DNA of 12,225 nucleotides from positions 1-12,225 of the forward strand of contig JACMOY010000297.1 of the NCBI GenBank assembly GCA_014377795.1. Reading direction: 5' to 3'. The stretch's first letter is position 1, and each line of letters starts with the position of its first letter. Source of the stretch: Actinomycetota bacterium. GTDB taxonomy: Bacteria; Actinomycetota; Actinomycetes; Actinomycetales; Angustibacteraceae. This document shows positions 1 to 6,389 of the stretch, in pieces. The notes beneath the pieces are model-generated. The model made no database searches. It saw only the letters and a program-made list of their open reading frames with translations, and was not told the DNA's origin. A program made the translations under genes and the position numbers.

Positions 1-609
1 CGACACCGACGCGCCCCCCCGCCCGGGGGGACCGCGCACGGGGGCGGACACGGACGCGACCCCCGCCTCGCGCTCACCGACGCTCTGCGCCCAGCCGCGA
101 CGACGGACGCCGGACAGCGCGGTCGCTGTGAACCGGCCGCCCTCCCGGCCGCGGTGCAGCCGGTCGGGCCCCTCCCACGCCAGCAGCACCTGCCCCGCCG
201 ATCCGGCGAGCATCGACAGCGAGCTGCCGACGGGGATCGAGTCGCGCAGGCCCACCGGCCGCTCGGCCGCGGCCACGCAGACGCGCTGGTCGCCCTGACG
301 GCGGAACAGCTGGGCGCTCTCACCGGTGTGGTCGCGCAGCGCGCCCAGGACCGGGCCGGCGGCGGCCAGCAGCCGGCCCTCGCGGGCCGCGGACGCCAGC
401 TCGCCCATCCGCGGCCCGAGGACGAAGCGACCCTGCATGTCGCGGGCCACCAGACGGTGGTGCTCCAGGGCCACGGCGAGACGGTGCGCCGTCGGACGGG
501 CCAACCCGGTCGCGGCCACCAGCTGGGCCAGGGTGGAGGGCCCGGCCTCGAGCGCACCCAGGACGACGGCGGCCTTGTCCAGGACGCCGACTCCGCTAGA
601 GTTGTCCAT
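1..609 (-). CDS. ndgR: IclR-family transcriptional regulator, NdgR/AreB type (partial, C-terminus outside window)
   Basis: 203 codons run from ATG (609-607) to the left edge without a stop; about 35 C-terminal residues should lie outside the window. The N-terminus [14 protein letters not shown] is the signature I associate with the actinobacterial NdgR/AreB/LtbR group. The winged helix-turn-helix covers about residues 8-60, with the recognition region near residues 35-49 ([14 protein letters not shown]). The start of the IclR effector-binding domain follows, with [14 protein letters not shown] (96-109) and [13 protein letters not shown] (169-181). Known members control leucine and other amino-acid genes and bind the ndgR-leuCD intergenic region. 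The gene diverges from leuC here, so control of leuCD and of itself is likely. There is no usable Shine-Dalgarno: GAGG lies 1 nt before the ATG, which is too close. A -10-like hexamer ends 6 nt upstream, suggesting a leaderless mRNA. The identity is confident; the effector is not visible. Confidence 0.93.
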   Translation of the reverse strand, partial: MDNSSGVGVLDKAAVVLGALEAGPSTLAQLVAATGLARPTAHRLAVALEHHRLVARDMQGRFVLGPRMGELASAAREGRLLAAAGPVLGALRDHTGESAQLFRRQGDQRVCVAAAERPVGLRDSIPVGSSLSMLAGSAGQVLLAWEGPDRLHRGREGGRFTATALSGVRRRGWAQSVGEREAGVASVSAPVRGPPGRGGASVS

Positions 610-615
610 GCCTCG

Positions 616-644
616 ATACTGCCGTCTCACGACGTGAGATGCAA
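616..644 (-). promoter_or_regulatory. Candidate ndgR promoter, leaderless configuration
   Basis: On the minus strand TTGCAT (644-639) is followed by a 17-nt spacer and CAGTAT (621-616). The hexamer ends 6 nt before the ndgR ATG, so transcription would begin at or next to the start codon. The -35 matches the consensus in four positions and the -10 in three, so this rests mainly on spacing. Confidence 0.45.
625..639. promoter_or_regulatory. Perfect palindrome, candidate NdgR operator between ndgR and leuC
   Basis: TCTCAC-GAC-GTGAGA is a perfect inverted repeat with 6-bp arms and a 3-bp spacer in the 80-nt divergent gap. It fills the spacer of the candidate ndgR promoter, so a bound dimer would block it. 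It lies 51 nt upstream of the leuC start. IclR proteins bind short palindromes and NdgR-group proteins are known to bind this intergenic region. That this exact site is the operator is inference. Confidence 0.6.
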
Positions 645-689
645 GCACAGCCGGTGCGCGAGCGGGGCGACGAGGGTGAGAGGACCACC

Positions 690-2087
690 ATGGGCCGCAC
701 GATGGCGGAGAAGGTCTGGGATGCGCACGTCGTGCGCCGGGTCGAGGGCGAGCCGGACCTGCTGTACATCGACGTCCATCTCGTGCACGAGGTGACCAGC
801 CCGCAGGCCTTCGACGGGTTGCGGCTCGCGGGCCGCACCGTGCGACGTCCGGACCTGACCATCGCGACCGAGGACCACAACGTCCCCACCGAGCCGGGCC
901 CGATCACCGACCCGGTGTCGCTGACCCAGGTCAACACCCTGCGCGCCAACTGCGCGGAGTTCGGCATCCGCCTGCACCCGATGGGCGACGTCGAGCAGGG
1001 CATCGTGCACGTCATCGGCCCGCAGCTCGGCCTGAGCCTTCCCGGCACCACGATCGTCTGCGGCGACTCGCACACCTCGACACACGGCGCCTTCGGGGCC
1101 TTGGCGTTCGGCATCGGCACCAGCGAGGTCGAGCACGTGCTCGCCACCCAGACCTTGTCGCTGAAGCCGTTCAAGACCATGGCGATCGACGTCGAGGGCG
1201 AGCTGGGGCCGGACGTCACAGCCAAGGACCTCGTCCTCGCCGTGATCGCCCAGATCGGCACCGGCGGCGGTCAGGGCTACGTCCTGGAGTACCGCGGCTC
1301 GGCCATCCGGTCGTTGTCGATGGAGTCGCGGATGACGGTGTGCAACATGTCGATCGAGGCCGGGGCCCGCGCCGGCATGATCGCCCCCGACGAGACGACC
1401 TTCGCCTATCTGCAGGGCCGGCCGCACGCCCCGTCCGGCGAGGAGTGGGACGAGGCCGTGCGCACGTGGCGGACGCTGCCCAGCGACGAGGACGTGACGT
1501 TCGACGAGCACGTGCGCATCGACGCCGCCAGCCTCACGCCCTTCGTGACGTGGGGCACCAACCCCGGCCAGGGTCTGCCCCTGGGCGGGCAGGTTCCCGA
1601 CCCGGCGAGCTTCGGCGACGACAACCAGCGGATGGCCGCCGAGCGCGCGCTGGACTACATGGGCCTGACCGCGGGGACGGCGCTGCGCGACATCGCCGTC
1701 GACACGGTGTTCCTCGGCTCGTGCACCAACGGCCGGATCGAGGACCTGCGGGCGGCGGCCGCCGTCATCAAGGGCCACCACGTCAAGGACGGCGTGCGGA
1801 TGCTCGTCGTCCCGGGCTCGGCGCGCGTGCGGCTGCAGGCCGAGAGCGAGGGCCTGGACGACGTCTTCCGCGCGGCCGGGGCCGACTGGCGCCTCGCCGG
1901 CTGCTCGATGTGCCTGGGCATGAACCCCGACCAGCTGGCCCCTGGCGAGCGCAGCGCCTCGACGTCCAACCGCAACTTCGAGGGACGCCAGGGCAAGGGC
2001 GGCCGCACCCACCTGGTCTCGCCCCTGGTCGCAGCGGCCACCGCCGTCCGCGGCACCCTGTCCAGCCCCGCCGGCCTGGTCCGCTGA
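690..2087 (+). CDS. leuC: 3-isopropylmalate dehydratase large subunit
   Basis: The protein has 465 residues, the normal family length. With LeuD it converts 2-isopropylmalate to 3-isopropylmalate in the cytoplasmic leucine pathway and holds a 4Fe-4S cluster. Aconitase-superfamily signatures are present: [10 protein letters not shown] (124-133), and the three cluster cysteines C345 (in GSCTNG), C405 and C408 ([10 protein letters not shown]). I chose ATG 690 because GAGAGG lies 5 nt upstream and because [15 protein letters not shown] matches the usual N-terminus. An upstream in-frame ATG at 639 lies in the palindrome and would add 17 non-homologous residues; ATG 702 is a weaker alternative. leuD follows after 10 nt, so the two form an operon. 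Control by the divergent NdgR-type regulator is likely. No convincing sigma-70 promoter could be placed for leuC. Confidence 0.97.
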   Translation: MGRTMAEKVWDAHVVRRVEGEPDLLYIDVHLVHEVTSPQAFDGLRLAGRTVRRPDLTIATEDHNVPTEPGPITDPVSLTQVNTLRANCAEFGIRLHPMGDVEQGIVHVIGPQLGLSLPGTTIVCGDSHTSTHGAFGALAFGIGTSEVEHVLATQTLSLKPFKTMAIDVEGELGPDVTAKDLVLAVIAQIGTGGGQGYVLEYRGSAIRSLSMESRMTVCNMSIEAGARAGMIAPDETTFAYLQGRPHAPSGEEWDEAVRTWRTLPSDEDVTFDEHVRIDAASLTPFVTWGTNPGQGLPLGGQVPDPASFGDDNQRMAAERALDYMGLTAGTALRDIAVDTVFLGSCTNGRIEDLRAAAAVIKGHHVKDGVRMLVVPGSARVRLQAESEGLDDVFRAAGADWRLAGCSMCLGMNPDQLAPGERSASTSNRNFEGRQGKGGRTHLVSPLVAAATAVRGTLSSPAGLVR

Positions 2088-2097
2088 GAGGTAACCC

Positions 2098-2691
2098 ATG
2101 GACGCCTTCACCACCCACACCGGCATCGGCGTTCCGCTGCGCCGCGGCAACGTCGACACCGACCAGATCATCCCCGCCGTCTACCTCAAGCGGGTCACCC
2201 GCACCGGCTTCGAGGACGGCCTGTTCGCGGCCTGGCGCGGCGAGGAGTCGTTCGTCCTGAACCAGCCGGCCTACCGCGCCGGCAGCGTCCTGGTTGCGGG
2301 CCCGGACTTCGGCACCGGCTCCTCGCGCGAGCACGCCGTGTGGGCGCTGATGAACTACGGGTTCAGGGTCGTCATCAGCTCGCGCTTCGCGGACATCTTC
2401 CGCGGCAACGCCGGCAAGCAGGGGATGCTGGTCGCGCTGGTCGGCCAGGACGACGTCGAGCTGCTCTGGAAGCTGCTCGAGAACGAGCCGGGTACCGAGG
2501 TGACGGTCGACCTGGTCGCCAAGACGGTGCAGGCCAAGGACGTCGTCTGCCGCTTCGAGATCGACGACTACACCCGCTGGCGGTTGCTCGAGGGGCTCGA
2601 CGACATAGGTCTGACCCTGGGGCACGTCCAGGACGTCGAGACGTTCGAGCAGGCGCGCCCGGGATGGCTCCCGGTGACCACGCCGGCCTGA
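2098..2691 (+). CDS. leuD: 3-isopropylmalate dehydratase small subunit
   Basis: The protein has 197 residues, the expected size for the swivelling small subunit of isopropylmalate isomerase. Signatures are [11 protein letters not shown] (17-27), the substrate-loop motif [14 protein letters not shown] (71-84) and [14 protein letters not shown] (96-109). The Shine-Dalgarno GAGAGG at 2086-2091 overlaps the leuC stop codon and lies 6 nt before ATG 2098, so translation of the two subunits is probably coupled. The LeuC-LeuD heterodimer forms the active site together. The C-terminal residues are ordinary for the family. No clear intrinsic terminator follows: a 6-bp stem GGCTGC/GCAGCC at 2783-2806 is the nearest candidate and lacks a T tract. 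Confidence 0.97.
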   Translation: MDAFTTHTGIGVPLRRGNVDTDQIIPAVYLKRVTRTGFEDGLFAAWRGEESFVLNQPAYRAGSVLVAGPDFGTGSSREHAVWALMNYGFRVVISSRFADIFRGNAGKQGMLVALVGQDDVELLWKLLENEPGTEVTVDLVAKTVQAKDVVCRFEIDDYTRWRLLEGLDDIGLTLGHVQDVETFEQARPGWLPVTTPA

Positions 2692-2883
2692 TGTCGGGCA
2701 TCACATGGGCCGCAACGGGTGTGGACGCGCCCGAGCGCGTAACGAATCTGTGAACGGTCGACGGGCGTCGCAGACGCGTCAGGGCTGCGCCCGCCGATCG
2801 GCAGCCGGAGCGGTGCTCTGGTGGCGACAGGGCCCGCACCGGACGAGCCCTGCCCCGGGCGGGACGTTGCCGCCGACGCGGTG

Positions 2884-3093
2884 ATGCCTACTGACCTGAG
2901 CTCGCTCTCTGACGACATTCTCGTTGCGCAGCAACGGATCTCGCAGTGCGACGTTGCGCCGGCCGAGCAGGCGGAGCTCGCACGCGAGCTGCGTCGGGCG
3001 GTGGCCGTCGGTCGTCGCGACCCGCGTCGCGGGCGGGATCTGGTCGCTCGCCCGGTCAGCCGAGCGGGCGCGCGTTGGGCCCCCAGCGGCTGA
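2884..3093 (+). CDS. Possible small protein of unknown function
   Basis: This is a 69-codon frame, starting MPTDLSSLSDDILVAQQRIS. I do not recognise the family. The first two thirds look like two amphipathic helices (about 7-20 and 26-43, the second reading PAEQAELARELRRAVAVG), followed by an arginine-rich tail (RRDPRRGRDLVARPVSRAG). One cysteine (C22) is present. Third-position GC is about 77 percent by my count, lower than in the flanking genes but above what a random frame should show. No convincing Shine-Dalgarno precedes ATG 2884. GTG 2881 and GTG 2821 are in-frame alternatives; the latter has GGAG 10 nt upstream but would add 21 residues of low protein character. A hairpin overlaps the stop codon. 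Conservation between leuD and hup in relatives would settle it. Confidence 0.4.
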   Translation: MPTDLSSLSDDILVAQQRISQCDVAPAEQAELARELRRAVAVGRRDPRRGRDLVARPVSRAGARWAPSG

Positions 3094-3094
3094 C
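3055..3094 (+). terminator. Hairpin over the stop codon of the small ORF, possible terminator without U tract
   Basis: GTCAGCCG (3055-3062) and CGGCTGAC (3087-3094) form a perfect 8-bp stem, extendable by one G-T and one C-G pair. GGGC (3066-3069) and GCCC (3079-3082) can pair inside the loop. The TGA of the small ORF (3091-3093) lies in the right arm. No T run follows, but many actinobacterial terminators lack one. It could end leuCD or small-ORF transcripts before the hup promoter. Confidence 0.4.
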
Positions 3095-3143
3095 TGAACG
3101 AGGCAAACCGCCTGCGACACAACACCTGGAACCGGCGGCGTGG

Positions 3144-3173
3144 TTGGACGGCAGCCGCTGTGGGTCCTACCGT
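3144..3173 (+). promoter_or_regulatory. Candidate hup promoter (TTGGAC-N18-TACCGT)
   Basis: TTGGAC (3144-3149), an 18-nt spacer and TACCGT (3168-3173) match the housekeeping sigma pattern of high-GC actinobacteria, TTGAC-N17/18-TANNNT. Transcription would begin near 3180 and give a leader of about 75 nt. This is the best complete -35/-10 pair seen in the window. Confidence 0.6.
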
Positions 3174-3254
3174 CATGAGCACGCCAGGACGACTCTGGCG
3201 GTTGGGACCGGCTGGGCGAGGTGCCCGGCACACCTTTCCTGGAAGGACATCGCA
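3174..3254 (+). promoter_or_regulatory. hup 5' leader with two small hairpins and a Shine-Dalgarno
   Basis: The leader contains a hairpin CGCCAG/CTGGCG (3182-3187 with 3195-3200, 7-nt loop) and a second AGGTG/CACCT (3219-3223 with 3231-3235). The Shine-Dalgarno GGAAGGA (3241-3247) lies 7 nt before the hup GTG. A 27-codon frame from ATG 3175 ends at TGA 3256-3258 and so overlaps the hup start as GTGA. However, its ATG lies just upstream of the expected transcription start. Confidence 0.35.
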
Positions 3255-4022
3255 GTGAACAAGGGACAGCTGGTCGACGCTCTCGAAGCGCGCCTGGGTA
3301 GCAAGAAGGCCGCCGCCGAGGCTCTCGAGGCCGTCGTCGACACCATCACCGTCACCGTCGCGAAGGGCGAGAAGGTCGCCATCACCGGCTTCGGCACCTT
3401 CGAGCGCGCCGCTCGCGCGGCCCGCACCGGCCGCAACCCGCGCACCGGCCAGCCGGTGAAGATCAAGAAGACGTCGGTGCCCCGCTTCCGCGCGGGCACC
3501 GCGTTCAAGCAGGTCACCTCTGACACCAAGGCGCTGCGCGCCTTCACCGTCTCGGCCGCGTCCCGTGCGGCGTCGGCCACCATCGGTGCGGCGGCTCGCG
3601 TCACGGGCACCCGCACCGCTGCCACCCCCGCGCGCAAGGCGGCGAGCGCCACCACGAAGAAGACGACGGCGACGCGGGCGACGACCGCCAAGGCAGCGAC
3701 CAAGACCGCCACCAAGAAGAGCGCGGCCACCAAGACCGCCACCAAGGCGGCGGCCAAGAAGTCGACCGCGTCGGCGTCGACGCGGGCCACGAAGGTCTCG
3801 ACGGCAGGCCGCACCCTGGCCAAGAAGGCCACGACCACACCGGCCAAGAGCGCTGCTGCTCGGACGCTGGCGAAGAAGACCGCCACGTCGGCTCCGGCCA
3901 CGAAGGCGGCAGCGAAGAAGAGCACCGCCAAGACCACGGCGGCCAAGAGCGCCACGGCCCGCACGACGGCGACGAAGTCCACCGCCAAGGCCACGACCAA
4001 GCGCGCTGCCAAGAAGGCCTGA
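3255..4022 (+). CDS. hup: HU-family nucleoid protein with long Lys/Ala-rich C-terminal tail (HupB/HupS type)
   Basis: The protein has 255 residues, against about 90 for ordinary HU. Residues 1-90 are a complete HU fold: NKGQLVDAL, the amphipathic helices, GFGTFERAARAARTGRNP (45-62) entering the DNA-binding beta arm, and PRFRAGTAFK (76-85) closing it. Residues 91-127 form an Ala/Ser/Thr linker with arginines. Residues 128-255 are a basic low-complexity tail rich in AKK, TKK and KSTA units and ending RAAKKA, like the tails of mycobacterial HupB and Streptomyces HupS. Such proteins compact and protect the chromosome; the tail resembles histone H1 and in mycobacteria is acetylated and methylated. 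The GTG start is fixed by the GGAAGGA Shine-Dalgarno and the family N-terminus. A strong terminator follows 20 nt after the stop. Internal DNA repeats make tail length prone to change. Confidence 0.95.
   Translation: MNKGQLVDALEARLGSKKAAAEALEAVVDTITVTVAKGEKVAITGFGTFERAARAARTGRNPRTGQPVKIKKTSVPRFRAGTAFKQVTSDTKALRAFTVSAASRAASATIGAAARVTGTRTAATPARKAASATTKKTTATRATTAKAATKTATKKSAATKTATKAAAKKSTASASTRATKVSTAGRTLAKKATTTPAKSAAARTLAKKTATSAPATKAAAKKSTAKTTAAKSATARTTATKSTAKATTKRAAKKA
3699..3746 (+). repeat. 18-bp direct repeat inside the hup tail, 30-nt period
   Basis: The 18-mer ACCAAGACCGCCACCAAG occurs at 3699-3716 and again at 3729-3746, exactly 30 nt apart. It encodes two copies of the ten-residue unit ATKTATKKSA/ATKTATKAAA. 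Because the period is a multiple of three, slippage or recombination would change tail length in frame. Confidence 0.85.
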
Positions 4023-4041
4023 CCTCTCGCACCGCACCGAG

Positions 4042-4081
4042 CGTGCCGGCGTCCTCGATGAGGGCGTCGGCACGTTTGTTT
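4042..4081 (+). terminator. Strong intrinsic terminator of hup
   Basis: A 15-bp stem pairs 4042-4056 with 4060-4074, including the perfect outer arm CGTGCCG/CGGCACG and two G-T wobbles, around a GAT loop. The T-rich run TTTGTTT (4075-4081) follows at once. This is a textbook rho-independent terminator 20 nt after the hup stop codon. Confidence 0.92.
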
Positions 4082-4089
4082 GCCAGACT
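4081..4089 (+). promoter_or_regulatory. Candidate extended -10 promoter of leaderless murA
   Basis: TGC followed by CAGACT (4084-4089) forms an extended -10 element. The hexamer ends 7 nt before murA ATG 4097, placing transcription initiation at the start codon. No -35 is recognisable: that position is occupied by the hup terminator stem, which agrees with an extended -10 promoter that does not need one. Confidence 0.5.
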
Positions 4090-4096
4090 GTCGCGC

Positions 4097-5440
4097 ATGA
4101 GCCACACCAAGAACGCCCCCGCCAGGATCGACACCCTGACGGTGCACGGCGGCACGCCCCTTGAAGGGGCGATCACGGTGCGCGGGGCCAAGAACCTGGT
4201 CTCCAAGGCGATGGTCGCCGCGCTGCTCGGTGAGAGTGCGAGCCGGCTGCGCGGCGTCCCCGAGATCGCTGACGTCCGCATCGTCTCCGGGCTGCTCGAG
4301 CTGCACGGCGTCGAGGTCACGGCCGGCGACGAGGACGGCGAGCTGGTGCTGGATCCGACGAACGCGGAGAAGGCGCACGTCGCCGACATCGACGCCCACG
4401 CGGGCTCCAGCCGGATCCCGATCCTGCTGTGCGGGCCGCTGCTGCACCGGCTCGGCGAGGCGTTCATCCCCGACCTCGGTGGCTGCCGCATCGGTGAGCG
4501 GCCGATCAACTACCACCTGGACGTGCTGCGGCAGTTCGGTGCCGTCGTCGAGAAGCGGCCCGAGGGTCTGCGGATCACCGCTCCCGCCGGGCTGCGCGGC
4601 ACCAAGATCGACCTGCCCTACCCCTCCGTCGGCAGCACCGAGCAGGTGCTGCTGACGGCGGTGCGTGCCGAGGGCCTGACCGAGCTGCGCGGCGCGGCGA
4701 TCGAGCCGGAGATCATGGACCTGATCGCGGTGCTGCAGAAGATGGGCGCGATCATCAGCGTGGACACCGACCGGGTGATCCGGATCGAGGGCGTCTCGCG
4801 GCTGGAGGGCTACACGCACCGGGCGATGAACGACCGCATCGAGGCGGCCTCGTGGGGCTGCGCCGCCCTCGCGACGCAGGGTGACGTGGTGGTGCGCGGG
4901 GCGCGACAGCCCGAGATGATGACGTTCCTGAACGTGTTCCGCAAGATCGGCGGCGCCTTCGAGGTCGACGACGAGGGGATCCGGTTCTGGCGCGGCGGCG
5001 AGGCCCAGCGCTCGCTGGTGCTCGAGACCGACGTCCACCCCGGGTTCATGACCGACTGGCAGCAACCGCTGGTCGTGGCACTGACCCAGACCAGCGGGTT
5101 GTCGATCATCCACGAGACGGTGTACGAGAACCGGCTCGGGTTCACGGGGGCGCTGAACGACATGGGCGCCACGATCCAGCTCTACCGCGAGTGCCTGGGC
5201 GGACTGCCGTGCCGGTTCGGCCAGCGCAACTTCATGCACTCGGCAGTCGTCCCCGGCCCGACCAAGCTGCACGGCGCCGAGATCACCGTCCCCGACCTGC
5301 GCGGTGGGTTCAGCTACCTGATCGCCGCGTTGGCGGCCGAGGGCGAGTCGACCGTGCACGGCGTCGACCTGATCTACCGCGGGTACGAGCAGTTCCAGGA
5401 CAAGCTCGAGGCGCTCGGTGCGCGCTACGAGCACCGCTGA
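4097..5440 (+). CDS. murA: UDP-N-acetylglucosamine 1-carboxyvinyltransferase
   Basis: The protein has 447 residues, slightly longer than the usual 420-430. MurA transfers enolpyruvate from phosphoenolpyruvate to UDP-GlcNAc, the first committed step of peptidoglycan synthesis in the cytoplasm. The EPSP-synthase-like fold shows K32-N33 in VRGAKN (substrate lysine and asparagine), C130 in LGGCRIGERPINYH at the fosfomycin-target position, D320 in FMTDWQQP (catalytic Asp) and R402 in PDLRGG. RGYEQFQDKLEALGA closes the C-terminus. Mycobacterial MurA has Asp at the C130 position; this one has Cys. ATG 4097 matches the start of homology. An in-frame ATG at 4043 lies inside the hup terminator and would add 18 non-homologous residues. 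No Shine-Dalgarno is visible. The gene converges on a small minus-strand gene 15 nt away. Confidence 0.95.
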   Translation: MSHTKNAPARIDTLTVHGGTPLEGAITVRGAKNLVSKAMVAALLGESASRLRGVPEIADVRIVSGLLELHGVEVTAGDEDGELVLDPTNAEKAHVADIDAHAGSSRIPILLCGPLLHRLGEAFIPDLGGCRIGERPINYHLDVLRQFGAVVEKRPEGLRITAPAGLRGTKIDLPYPSVGSTEQVLLTAVRAEGLTELRGAAIEPEIMDLIAVLQKMGAIISVDTDRVIRIEGVSRLEGYTHRAMNDRIEAASWGCAALATQGDVVVRGARQPEMMTFLNVFRKIGGAFEVDDEGIRFWRGGEAQRSLVLETDVHPGFMTDWQQPLVVALTQTSGLSIIHETVYENRLGFTGALNDMGATIQLYRECLGGLPCRFGQRNFMHSAVVPGPTKLHGAEITVPDLRGGFSYLIAALAAEGESTVHGVDLIYRGYEQFQDKLEALGARYEHR

Positions 5441-5459
5441 GATCTCGAACCTGGTTCAG
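5437..5459. terminator. Small palindromic gap between convergent murA and the OB-like gene
   Basis: The 15-nt gap and both stop codons contain two short symmetric elements: GAGATCTC (5439-5446) and GAACC-T-GGTTC (5447-5457). CTGA (5437-5440) and TCAG (5456-5459) carry the two stop codons. The stems are too tight or too short for a convincing terminator, so readthrough between the convergent genes is possible. Confidence 0.2.
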
Positions 5460-5647
5460 ATCCCCACGATCCGCAGCGCCACGATGTGGTCGTCGACGAC
5501 GTCGATCGTCACCCGCTGGCCCGGCCGCAGCAGGCGCAACCGGCTCTGCGCGAACGCTTCGGGGGAGAACAGCAGCCGTCGGCCGTTGTCCAGCAGAACG
5601 CTGCCGGCGGCCGTCGCCGGGTCGAACTCGTGCACGCTCGCCTGCAT
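5456..5647 (-). CDS. Small cold-shock-domain-like (OB-fold) protein of unknown function
   Basis: The protein has 63 residues, starting MQASVHEFDPATAAGSVLLDNG and containing LRLLRPGQRVTIDVV. The spacing of hydrophobic strands, the FDPATAAGSV turn and the PGQRV segment resemble a cold-shock/OB fold. The two aromatic RNA-binding motifs of true CspA proteins (KGFGFI and VFVHF) are not present, so nucleic-acid binding by the classical surface is doubtful. It begins 9 nt after the cofC stop codon on the same strand, so the two are probably co-transcribed. No Shine-Dalgarno lies before ATG 5647; the upstream bases read CCTCC rather than GGAGG, so translation may depend on ribosomes finishing cofC. 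I recall similar short proteins next to cofC in other actinobacteria. The function is unknown. Confidence 0.75.
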   Translation of the reverse strand: MQASVHEFDPATAAGSVLLDNGRRLLFSPEAFAQSRLRLLRPGQRVTIDVVDDHIVALRIVGI

Positions 5648-5656
5648 GCCAGGAGG

Positions 5657-6316
5657 CTAGCGCGGGGTCGTGGTGCACAGCGCGTCGCGCAGGACCGCGG
5701 CCGTTCTCGGCCCGAGGCCCAGGGCCGTCGCGGCGTGCAGCGCGGCCGCGGTGTCGACGTCCCGCCGCAGCCGAGGCAGGTCCAGGTCGAGCAGCACGGC
5801 TCCGAGAGCGACGTGGCGCGCCGCCGAGCCGGTACCGAAGGCGTGGCTCAGCTCGACCCCGGCCAGCGCCGTGAGCAGGACCGTGCCGGTGCCCTCGGTG
5901 TCAGCGACGACGGACCGCGGATGGGCGGCCGCTGCGTCCAGGGCGACGGCGAGATCGGCTGCGGTCAGGGCCGGCAGGTCGACGAGCAGGACGCCGACGG
6001 CGCCGTCCGGGTCGAGCCGGTGGGCGCGGGCGACTCCGGCGCAGATCGCCGCGGTGAGCCCGGAGTCGGGGTCGGCGACGACGGCGTCGCCGCGCTCGTG
6101 GGCGGCCGGGCCGATCACCGGGTCGGACGTCACGACCACCCGTCGCCCGACCCGGTCGCAGGCCCGCACGGCCGTCAGCGCGTCCGCCGCGATGGCCCGC
6201 GCCAGGGCAGCATGGTCGACGCCCTGCGGTGCGACCAGCCGGGACTTGGCCCGAGCGGCGCTCTGCACGGGCAGCACCAGCGTGAAGCGGGCACCGGCAC
6301 CGGCAGCGGAGGACAT
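5657..6316 (-). CDS. cofC: 2-phospho-L-lactate / phosphoenolpyruvate guanylyltransferase (coenzyme F420 synthesis)
   Basis: The protein has 219 residues, normal for CofC/FbiD. It activates 2-phospholactate, or phosphoenolpyruvate in mycobacterial FbiD, with GTP for assembly of the deazaflavin cofactor F420. Nucleotidyltransferase features are PVQSAARAKSRL (16-27) binding GTP phosphates, the metal-binding LLVDLPAL (110-117), GTGTVLLTA (142-150), FGTGSAARHV (160-169) and LRRDVDTAA (183-191). GGGAG lies about 9 nt before ATG 6316. The gene diverges from plsC across 73 nt in which no clear -10 element was found on either strand. The other F420 genes (fbiA, fbiB, fbiC) are not in the window, as is usual for actinobacteria. 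Whether the substrate is phospholactate or phosphoenolpyruvate cannot be read from the sequence. Confidence 0.88.
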   Translation of the reverse strand: MSSAAGAGARFTLVLPVQSAARAKSRLVAPQGVDHAALARAIAADALTAVRACDRVGRRVVVTSDPVIGPAAHERGDAVVADPDSGLTAAICAGVARAHRLDPDGAVGVLLVDLPALTAADLAVALDAAAAHPRSVVADTEGTGTVLLTALAGVELSHAFGTGSAARHVALGAVLLDLDLPRLRRDVDTAAALHAATALGLGPRTAAVLRDALCTTTPR

Positions 6317-6379
6317 ACGGTGATGCTCCCAGCACCGACACCGTCGCTGGAAACGAGCCCGACCCGGACCCCGGACGCC

Positions 6380-6388
6380 AGGAGGTGA
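6380..6388 (+). promoter_or_regulatory. Near-ideal Shine-Dalgarno of plsC
   Basis: AGGAGGTGA is complementary to the 16S anti-Shine-Dalgarno over nine bases. It ends 1 nt before GTG 6390 (4 nt from AGGAGG) and fixes this start. It is the strongest ribosome binding site in the window. Confidence 0.85.
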
Positions 6389-6389
6389 C

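Larger units (their letters stand above)
2692..3254. other. 563-nt leuD-hup gap with a possible small gene and the hup promoter
   Basis: No large gene fits here; the longer reading frames on the minus strand have no recognisable protein character. The stretch is less GC-biased than its neighbours. It holds a weak hairpin after leuD (2783-2806), a possible 69-codon gene at 2884-3093, a larger hairpin over that gene's stop codon (3055-3094), a candidate hup promoter (3144-3173) and the hup leader. Each is listed separately where supported. Confidence 0.6.

Noticed and set aside
639..689. Upstream ATG 639 for leuC
   Set aside because: It overlaps the palindrome, has no Shine-Dalgarno and adds 17 residues not seen in the family. 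ATG 690 has GAGAGG upstream.
154..795. Plus-strand frame opposite ndgR
   Set aside because: The minus strand encodes a clear IclR protein. The plus-strand translation has no protein character.
627..2171. Long minus-strand frame opposite leuC
   Set aside because: It is a shadow of leuC in GC-rich DNA, with no recognisable motifs and a His/Arg/Ala-rich composition.
2568..4073. 501-codon minus-strand frame over leuD end, gap and hup
   Set aside because: Its translation is Gly/Arg-rich low complexity opposite the hup tail codons, a compositional artefact.
4043..4096. Upstream ATG extension of murA
   Set aside because: It lies inside the hup terminator stem and adds residues without homology. 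ATG 4097 fits the family start and the -10 spacing.
3173..5434. 753-codon minus-strand frame antisense to hup and murA
   Set aside because: It mirrors genes with extreme third-position GC. Its translation is low-complexity and lies opposite two certain genes.
5651..5656. AGGAGG on the plus strand between the OB-like gene and cofC
   Set aside because: No plus-strand gene follows it, and both flanking genes are on the minus strand. It appears to be chance.
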